DNA of 64,000 nt from Metaphire vulgaris (taxonomy: Eukaryota > Annelida > Clitellata > Crassiclitellata > Megascolecidae), in NCBI GenBank assembly GCA_018105865.1, contig CM030863.1, positions 927,501 through 991,500 on the forward strand, in the 5' to 3' direction. Below the pieces are notes generated by a model. It was not told the DNA's origin, ran no database searches, and saw only the letters and a program-made list of their open reading frames with translations. Both the position numbers and the translations under genes were made by a program. Within the stretch, counting starts at the first letter, position 1, and each line of letters starts with the position of its first letter. Positions 55,668-64,000 of this stretch are shown piece after piece.

Positions 55668-55713
<46 letters not shown>

Positions 55714-56349
55714 TAACAATGGCAATAATAATATTAACTGAATTGTTAAGTGTGGTGACCATTAATGAGGGGTTAACCACTTTGACTATGCTCTGGATTA
55801 TTTCAAGAGGTTGGGAGGTGCCCTATTTCGAGTGTTGTAGGTTGAAATTGAGACGTCCAATATTAATTATTCTTCGAAGATTTTAAGAAATGAAGAAATG
55901 AAGATGGAGACAAATGAAAACGTGGTTACTGTTGGAGAATTTATTGTTTCGCTGTACATTTTGGATGTATTGTACAGCCTACACTGTTATACAGTTATAC
56001 ATCCACTGCTCGGAAAATCTGTCTACAGGTTCTGTTACACATCGAATTAATTATGTAAACTGTGTTCTTGTTGTCTATAGAACCAGTTGTACAAGGAACC
56101 AGTAATCTTAAGACACGGTTCATTTCCTCGATCGACTTTCTAACCATTCCACATGACATTCGGCAGGACTTACATTTGCTGGTGTTCCTCGTTTTCGTTC
56201 AGTTATTGGCGCTAGAGCGTACGAAATGGCCGAGCATCATGATCAAAAGTATTTAAACGAAGAGGTCCTCTTCAACTCGTGAACTCTTGACCTCTCGACC
56301 TCCGAACCAAGAAAGAATGGCTGATACTAGTCCAGAAGAACTTTATTAT

Positions 56350-56515
56350 AGCGTACTTAGCGGGTCTGGAAAAATTTAGAGCGTTATATCCCGAGGTACG
56401 TTAGTTATATCCAATACGGTAGCGCATCATACGGGGAGAACGTACATTTCGGTAGGTTATATAGCCGGGTATGCGTTCTAACTGAGTCCGTTATAACGAT
56501 GTTCCACTGTACTTT
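56350..56515. mobile_element. Possible pogo-like MITE end
   Basis: On the - strand it starts ACAGTGGAACATCGTTATAAC, like pogo/Tigger-type termini. Similar TATAACG-rich sequences lie at 15425-15485 and ACAGTGGAACC at 49790. Opposite ends not defined. Confidence 0.4.
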
Positions 56516-56785
56516 GCCAAAGAGGGAACAGTACTGAATTCATCTGTCTTGTACTGAGAGAGCGACGACGTACCAGCGTACCAGTGTACCAAGGGTCACC
56601 GCAGACGTAAAACGGACCCCAAAATCGCAGTCGAGACTCAATGCCCGTCATCCAAAACGAAGATTTGCATACGTCGGGATATTCGCCCATAGATACCTAC
56701 CACTCTGGCGTCCATAGAGCTGCCATCGACTGTTTATGGCGACTGCCTCTTCCTTCGATCGCCAGAGGGACTGAGAAGAAAATTA

Positions 56786-56964
56786 TGACGTCATCTTGCC
56801 TCCGTTACGACCCATCAACCGACGTCCGTAGCCCGAACCGCACCGGTTCGATTCTGACGTCAGATTAACTTCACGCGGTCACAATATAAGCAGATAACGC
56901 GGTACTACTTTTACTGGCGCACTACAAATGCACGAATTGCCATGACGACCACTGTCTGACGTCA
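56786..56964. promoter_or_regulatory. Three full CREs and a TATA-like site
   Basis: TGACGTCA palindromes at 56786-56793, 56855-56862 and 56957-56964, with ATATAAGC at about 56885, in a CpG-richer stretch (56740-57060). Could be a promoter; possibly the distal promoter of the - strand GPCR, whose 5' UTR exon is unknown. Confidence 0.4.
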
Positions 56965-57600
56965 TTCCGACCGATGATCATCTCAAAACACGACAGCCAA
57001 CGACTGGCGACCGTCGCGTTATGATGGCGCTACAGAAGTTATTAACCTGACACGAGTGATTTCTAGTTGTCTATTATCTTTCGGCATGTATTGTATACAT
57101 ACATGGGTTTTGGCCCAGAGGTACTCGTACAGTTGCAAACAACATTAAATGTTTTGGACCTCGTACCTGGAATGGTCTATACCTGAAAGTTTAACCAATA
57201 CATCACATTTATATATGTTTAAAATCAGCTTTAAAATGATATCTTATTTAAATGACACTAAAATAATCTATTAATTGAATGATTAATTATAAGATTAACC
57301 TATTGACTTCATGATGTCAAGATGTTTACACTAGCCTATACCTCTGTCATTTTCTATTGTTATTGACTTACAGTGTACAGTATTTTACTTATAGATACCT
57401 ATCTGCGGGAACTCTGTTCCCTTTTGGTATCTATTTTCCAACGTTTTAACAATTACAATTATCATAATGATATATCATTAGAATAATTCTCTGCTCTTTT
57501 TATTTTATTTTATTCTATGCTCTAAAATGTTTAATGTGAGCGATTGATTTACGTGTTATGTGTGTATGTTTTTGTTGTTGTTGGAAATAAACCAGTGTTA

Positions 57601-57676
57601 TTAATTATTATAATTATAATAATAATTATAATTATTATTATTATTAATAATAATAATTATTATTATTATTATTAGC
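57601..57676. repeat. Self-complementary TAA/TTA repeat
   Basis: ATTATAATTATAATAATAAT-type sequence with palindromic halves; could form a cruciform. Confidence 0.9.
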
Positions 57677-58015
57677 TGGATTTTCGAGTATTTTGAAGAA
57701 CTTCTATTATGGGGCGGGGTGTGGGGATGGGGTGGGGTAGAGTATGGACCCAAGACAACTTGTCTTTCGTTTTGCCTCCTTTTCTGTCAACCGGTCAGCG
57801 GTTTGTGCGGCCCTCTCCCCCATCCACAGTCCGTGCCCTTCCTACCTAATCCTCCGACGAATACAGTTTTTTGACAAAACTATCGCAGCTTAGCGAAAAG
57901 TAAACCGAGACCAAAATCAATGGCGTCTATCTGCGCTCGTCTGTCACTTGCCATCCACACTCTCAGACATTTCGAACGACGGATTTCGGGGTAACCCCGT
58001 CCAGATATACGACTC

Positions 58016-58215
58016 TTCTTCTTCCTCCTCCTCCTCCTCCTCCTCCTTCTTCTTCTTCTCCTCCTCCTCCTTCTTCTCTTCTTCCTTTTCCTCATTTTCT
58101 TCCTCTTTCTTTTCCTCTTTTTCTCCTCTCCTTCTTCTTCTTCTTCTTCTTCTTCTCCTCCTCTCCTTCTTCTTCTCCTCTCCTTCTTCTTCCTCTTCTT
58201 CTTCCTCTTCCCTGT
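58016..58215. repeat. Polypyrimidine (CTT/CTC)n tract
   Basis: About 200 bases of nearly pure pyrimidine on the + strand; a triplex-prone tract. Confidence 0.93.
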
Positions 58216-58425
58216 CCACCACTGCTGCTTTGCCTTTGACAATCCCCATTTGTGTTGACATTACTCGTTCTCTCTTCCTTCGTTCGATATATTGTGGCCG
58301 TTGATGCTATTTGCCGAGGGAAAAATCTGTTGCATCGAGATTCTTCGGCGACTCTTCTCTTTCTCTAGCGTCATCTTTCCTCAAAGTCATCTCTGAGTCT
58401 TCTTTCTCTGTGTTCCCATTCTCTA

Positions 58426-58431
<6 letters not shown>

Positions 58432-58498
<67 letters not shown>
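58432..58498. repeat. (CT)n microsatellite
   Basis: About 33 CT units. Confidence 0.95.
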
Positions 58499-58500
<2 letters not shown>

Positions 58501-58684
58501 GTTCGCTTTCTGAGAGTATGCCTTGCTTCGTTGTCTTTTCGCTTTTGCTTTTCTTGATCAATTTGAGTTTATAATTTGTCTCTTTTCTGCTTTCTCCTGT
58601 TTCGACTTTTTTCTTCGCTTTTTGCCTCCATATCAATTAAATTTAGATAATTTTGATCACGCGACTCCATTGACTCTCTGACAT

Positions 58685-58975
<291 letters not shown>

Positions 58976-59922
58976 TGCCACTACTGCAACTACTATACCG
59001 GTATCCATTTAAACTCTGCTGAAATATTCTAGGCAAACAATTTATTTATTGTAGGCCTAAGCATTTAGGAATATTTTAAAAATCTGAACGTAGAATTTTT
59101 ATTAGTTTCGAACGGAAGACGAGAAAAGGACTTCTATGTCAAATAGCTCAAAGCAGACAAAGGGCAATTGATTGACAGGCATCGGTGTGATTGACAGGCA
59201 GTTGTCGTCTGCTTTTTTCTACATTGCCTCGTCGCGGCGTTTATCGTTAGAACGAAACCGCGAAAAATTCGTCATAATTCCTGAAATCACTGTCCTTGAC
59301 TTACAGTAAGTAAGTAAGTAAGTAAGTAGGCAGGACACTCAATGGATTTCGAAAATCAATATGGGTGGGTGTCACTCGAACGGGAATGACATTGATTTCC
59401 GCGGAATTTACAGAAGACTCGAATAGTCACTCGTTCATCGTCGACGATTTCTCTTTCCATTGATGTAGCGCCGTCGTCCAATCGATCCGCTGTTGCCTCC
59501 TCCTCTGCCTCGGCCGTCTCTCCCTCCTCTCTTCCCTCTCTGATCTTCGGTTTCTTCCCTCTCTCTTCTCCCCTCCTGTCTTCCGTCGTTCCTTGTTGTT
59601 TTGTAGCGCAGACGCGTTCTTTCAATTTTCATCGCCGCTATTTCCTCGCCTTCGTTTCGATCGTCATCACCGGAGACCCCGTTCTGGGAATTCATTCGCC
59701 GACACTCCATCTACCGACGACGGAATAGAGGCTCTACGGTCGCCTCTCACCCTTCAACGGTGACCTTAAACTCTCACCGCACCCCCTAGAAAATGTCTCG
59801 TCGCCTTTTCCATGATTTACAGATATATGGCATATAATGTACATCTGTACAAAAGATTAATGGACGAAGGTTTGCAATATGGAAGCTGAAGGAAGCTGGA
59901 ATACCATTGCTACTATTAAATA

Positions 59923-59924
59923 AT

Positions 59925-60021
<97 letters not shown>

Positions 60022-60035
60022 GCACTACCTGCTAC

Positions 60036-60069
<34 letters not shown>

Positions 60070-60084
60070 GCTGCTGCTGCCACC

Positions 60085-60116
<32 letters not shown>

Positions 60117-60323
60117 ACTGCCACCACCACCACCACCACCACCACCACCACCACTGCCACTGCACCACTGCTGCTGCTGCTGCTGCTGCTGCCACTGCAC
60201 CACCACCACCACCACCTGCCACCACCACCACCACCACCACCACTGCACCACCACTGCTGCTGCTGCTGCTGCTGCTGCTGCCACTGCTGCTGCTGCACCA
60301 CCACCACTGCCACCACCTGCACC

Positions 60324-60361
<38 letters not shown>

Positions 60362-60476
60362 ACCTGCTGCTGCTGCTGCTGCCACTGCTGCTGCTGCTGC
60401 TGCCACTGCCACCACCACTACTACTACTGCTACACTGATGCTACTACTACTACTACTACTGCACTACTACTACTAC
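59923..60476. repeat. TAC / TGC / CAC compound array, about 550 bp
   Basis: TAC array of about 95 bp, then alternating CTG and CAC blocks separated by CACTGC junctions, then TAC again. It gives spurious homopolymer frames (Ala, Gln, Trp, Val, Cys) in all frames. Confidence 0.95.
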
Positions 60477-61078
60477 TTAAAAAGAGACTAACCCGCTAGC
60501 TTCATTATAAACATCAGCATACCGATTAATAATATAATAAGCAGAACAATAGCGAGCAACATGAGAACTCTTCAATCGCTCTAATAACACTCAAGCGCAC
60601 TTGGAAGTCTATTGGACACGCACTCCATTGCGAAGACTTTTCCTCTCGAGGAACCTGGCAGGCGCAATAGAAGCCTCTTGTCAACCACTCGATGCAGACA
60701 GAAGTCTTTTCGCGTTACACGCCGACACTTATTGTCTTGTCAATCCTGGAAAAAACGTCATTTCTTGACAAACTCAGCAACAAGAGCGCTGGAAAAACAT
60801 TTTCGATGAAGATGCATTTATTGTCAGTTGGAGTGAACACTGCACTGATTCCAGAGTGCAGTGAGCGGACTCAAGTGGAAGAGAAAAGCAAAAGTAAAGT
60901 CCTAGCCTCCTCTTATCCGTCTTCCTCTGTATTCATCAGCATCCATGATTTACAGATGTCGTTGTCAGAAGAAATACAAATGATAAAGAACTAATTATTT
61001 ATAATCGATTTTAGGAATACTGCGATTATGCCTAAGAAATATGTAACTAAAAACTCAAAACCCGCCATCTCATATACT

Positions 61079-61400
<322 letters not shown>

Positions 61401-61427
61401 TACTACTAATAACTGGTACTGGTAATA

Positions 61428-61528
61428 ATAATAATAATGGTAATAATAATAATAATGGTAATAATAATAATAATGGTAATAATAATAATAATGGTAATAA
61501 TAATAATAATAATGGTAATAATAATAAG
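61428..61528 (+). repeat. 18-bp tandem repeat GGTAATAATAATAATAAT
   Basis: Five to six units of an interrupted TAA repeat, each starting GGT. Confidence 0.93.
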
Positions 61529-62027
61529 TCTTAATTGGTTTATTAGAATCTCATGCATGACTATCACAAGTACTTTTATTGCAAACATTCTTAATGCCGC
61601 TGTCACTCGACAGAACCTTCCCTGCACAAGTTCACGTCCTAGGAAAAGTACTTTTAGAATTTCTCGATTTTCAATTCAGGTTTGACAAGAGCTCCTCGAA
61701 GTATTCCGTTACCAACAGTCATCTAACAACCACATCCCAAGCCTTACCTGCTAAGTTATCTATCGTTTCTGCTTTCTTATCCTATCAGCGCTGCATCTAT
61801 TAGCCTAATAGCGGAGAGGAACATTTGAAAAAACCCACTTCTGAGCTTAGAGCATTGAGACCTTGAGACACCGGATGCTTCAGTAAATAAAATATAATAT
61901 TTTTAAAATAAAATATTTTGTGAAATAAAAGGAAAATAATTATTAGAATCAATTGTTCGTCCACTTACCGTTTAGATCTATTCGAAAATCAACCGAGTTT
62001 GCCAATGCAGAGGGTATATACGGTACT

Positions 62028-62034
62028 GGTCTCT

Positions 62035-62111
<77 letters not shown>

Positions 62112-62242
62112 CTCTCTCTCGTCTAGTACATCCTGCAACAGTACAACTGACGCGGTTATGCTTGTCTGTGCTTAGTGCATCGGTCCCGTACAGACAGACA
62201 CAGACACAGACAGACACGCAGACAGACAGATACAGACAGACT
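62028..62242. repeat. (CT)n, (CTAT)n and (CAGA)n microsatellites
   Basis: CT/CTAT array 62028-62120 and CAGA/CAGACA array 62192-62242. Confidence 0.95.
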
Positions 62243-62485
62243 GCGCTGAGTGTGTTCGATGGGAGTCCGCAAATCGAAGGAAAGAGCCGAGTCCGGAGTA
62301 TCCAATTGCTCGTCGTATGGCGTTCCGGTTCCTTTTATTCCAATGCTGCGTCCTCATCGTGTCCAATGCATTGGGTCCTGGGTCGGCAGCGTCGACGGCG
62401 GCGACGGGCAAACAGCACCGGGTACAGGTCGTCCCGCGTGCGCCAGTTGCCTTCTCTCGCCTCTTCGGCGGCGGTTCTACACGAG

Positions 62486-62636
62486 CAGAAGAAGAAGAAG
62501 AAGAAGAAGAAGAAGAAGAAGGAGAAGAAGAAGGAGGAGGAGGAGGAGGAGGAGGAGAAGAAGAAGAAGAAGAAGGAGGAGGAGGAGAAGAAGAAGAAGA
62601 AGAAGAAGAAGAAGAAGAAGAAGAAGAAGAAGAAGC
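62486..62636. repeat. Polypurine (GAA/GAG)n tract
   Basis: About 150 bases of pure purine on the + strand, alternating GAA and GGA blocks; triplex-prone. Confidence 0.95.
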
Positions 62637-62949
62637 GAGAATGTACGTCCCTTTCACGCTTACGTCACAGCGAAGTGGGTGGGGTGGGGTTGTTGGGTGG
62701 GTGGGATGAGGAGGAGGAGGAGGAGAAGGAGGAGGGTCAGTGATGCCCAGGGGATAGATCGCGGGGCGTGGAATTGGCGAGGAGTCACGTGGGCGTGACT
62801 TTAATTCGGCGGGTGATTTTACACCCAGAGACACCGTTTTCTTCCATTCCATTGGGGGGGGAAGGGGGGGGAATGCACACTGGTCGATGGAGGAACCACT
62901 GCGCCGAGGATTAGAACCCGAGCAGCTCCGTTGCCTTCCGGATGCCTCC

Positions 62950-63112
62950 GGTATTCTGGCATTTTCTAACTTATATATATACTGTATATATGTAATTATA
63001 TATATATATATATTCTGGCATTTTCTAACTTATATATATATATATAATATATATATATATATATTCTGGCATTTTCTAACTTATATATATATAATTATAT
63101 ATATATAAGTAG
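62950..63112 (+). repeat. About 55-bp tandem repeat, three units
   Basis: ATTCTGGCATTTTCTAACTT followed by an AT run, three times (62952, 63012, 63063), with AT runs of different length. Confidence 0.92.
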
Positions 63113-63413
63113 ACTGAATTGGGTCTTTTGAATCTTCGCTTAGATTATCGTCGCTCGCACATGCGCAAAGAGGATCTATCGACTGCGCATGATTTCGACC
63201 TAATTCCGCCCAATCGGATTCCTCTAAACCAGGTCTTCTTACTGTTTATCCCAAGTGGCAGAAAACCAATTAGTATGCTTTTTTCGTCGAAAAAGAGATT
63301 CAAATCGAACCAGTTCTTTATAACGATTGGAACAGGGAAACGCCTGCGTACAGTCAGAACAACTCGACTCATTTATTTGGGATTTTTCGCTGTAGCATAA
63401 AAAGTCTCTAATC

Positions 63414-63785
63414 TAATTTTTGTCTTAGGCTTTTGACTTTTCACGAATGACGTAACGCACGGGGGGGGGAGGTCAACCATTTGTCACGATGTGTGACGAG
63501 GGGGTTCGAGGGAATATGACGTAACGCAATGAAAATTTTTTAGGTTGGCGACCTTTTTTTGCTTGTCGGTTCATTATGAAAGAAAAAAGGGAAAATTACA
63601 AGGGAAAAGATGAGAATGACCTTTTTATTTGCTTGTCAAGGTTGTCCGAAAGGCGATGTGAGGGGGGTGGTCGACGCGTTGTTGCGTCATATTTTAGGGG
63701 GTCTGACTTTTTGTTGCGACGCGTTACGTAGGGGAGGGAGGTAAAAAAACCACCAAAATCGCGTGATGTCATTTATGGATGGCCC
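63414..63785. mobile_element. Probable MITE with GGATGGCCCATTGA end
   Basis: The right end TTATGGATGGCCCATTGA matches the right end of the element at 15263-15398. The interior shares TTTTTATTTGCTTGTCAAGG-like sequence and TGACGTAACGC repeats. Left boundary uncertain. Confidence 0.45.
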
Positions 63786-64000
63786 ATTGAGAAGATTAGG
63801 ACCCCATCTTTGCACATGGCTTATCCACCGATCGTGGACTGTCGATCCCAGATTTCAAAAACTCAACTCCCCACTTGTAATGTATCTGTAATGTAATGTA
63901 ATGTATCGTTACACCCAATTCGTCTCCTCCTCACCACCTCAGACCCGATATGTGACTTGACTTATTAATTTTAACGTAGCTTTCGCCTTTAACTCGACCA

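Overview
This window is nuclear DNA from an animal. Its genes are broken by GT-AG introns, its GC-rich coding exons sit in AT-rich non-coding DNA, and it carries dozens of long microsatellites and many small terminal-inverted-repeat (TIR) transposons. The recognisable proteins (Polycomb-group RING fingers, a 5-HT1-type amine receptor, THAP and SAP domains) fit a bilaterian invertebrate, probably marine. I cannot fix the phylum. The frequent AGGCCT palindromes and the recurring ACTTCTATAGCGCC motif recall echinoderm-like genomes, but that is only an impression.

Layout. (1) 1-8.95 kb: the 3' part of a Polycomb-group RING finger gene (here PCGF-A) on the + strand. Two small exons (2667-2765, 3528-3608) and a large exon from 5578 encode the RAWUL domain and a long basic disordered tail; the RING exons must lie to the left of the window or were not found. 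(2) 8.95-18 kb: intergenic DNA full of hAT-like miniature elements, including a decayed 893-bp hAT element with perfect 8-bp target duplications. (3) 18.1-25.9 kb, - strand: a second, paralogous Polycomb-group gene (PCGF-B), rebuilt here by hand as nine coding exons whose splice phases all agree. It gives an intact C3HC4 RING, a RAWUL domain, an AT-hook and a long disordered tail. A promoter-like cluster (NRF1-, YY1-, CTCF- and E-box-like motifs) lies at 26.7-26.9 kb. The two genes are tail to tail, share exon lengths and two C-terminal motifs, and recall the fly Psc / Su(z)2 neighbours. (4) 27-51 kb: gene-poor and repeat-rich, with a SAP-domain ORF and a THAP-domain fragment diverging around 40 kb, and a fold-back element at 38.4-39.1 kb. 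(5) 51.8-53.35 kb, - strand: a complete intronless coding region for a 5-HT1-like GPCR, with a minisatellite just past its 3' end and nuclear-receptor-type direct repeats just upstream. (6) 53.5-64 kb: repeats, a cluster of three full cAMP response elements near 56.8-57.0 kb, and very long TAC/TGC/CTT arrays.

How the genes relate: PCGF-A and PCGF-B are predicted PRC1 subunits that would pair with RING1 through the RING and with PHC or other partners through RAWUL. Their long basic tails are the part that compacts chromatin in fly PSC. The GPCR is an unrelated neighbour. Exon calls outside long ORFs rest on splice-site reading by eye and on remembered family patterns; no alignment was run.
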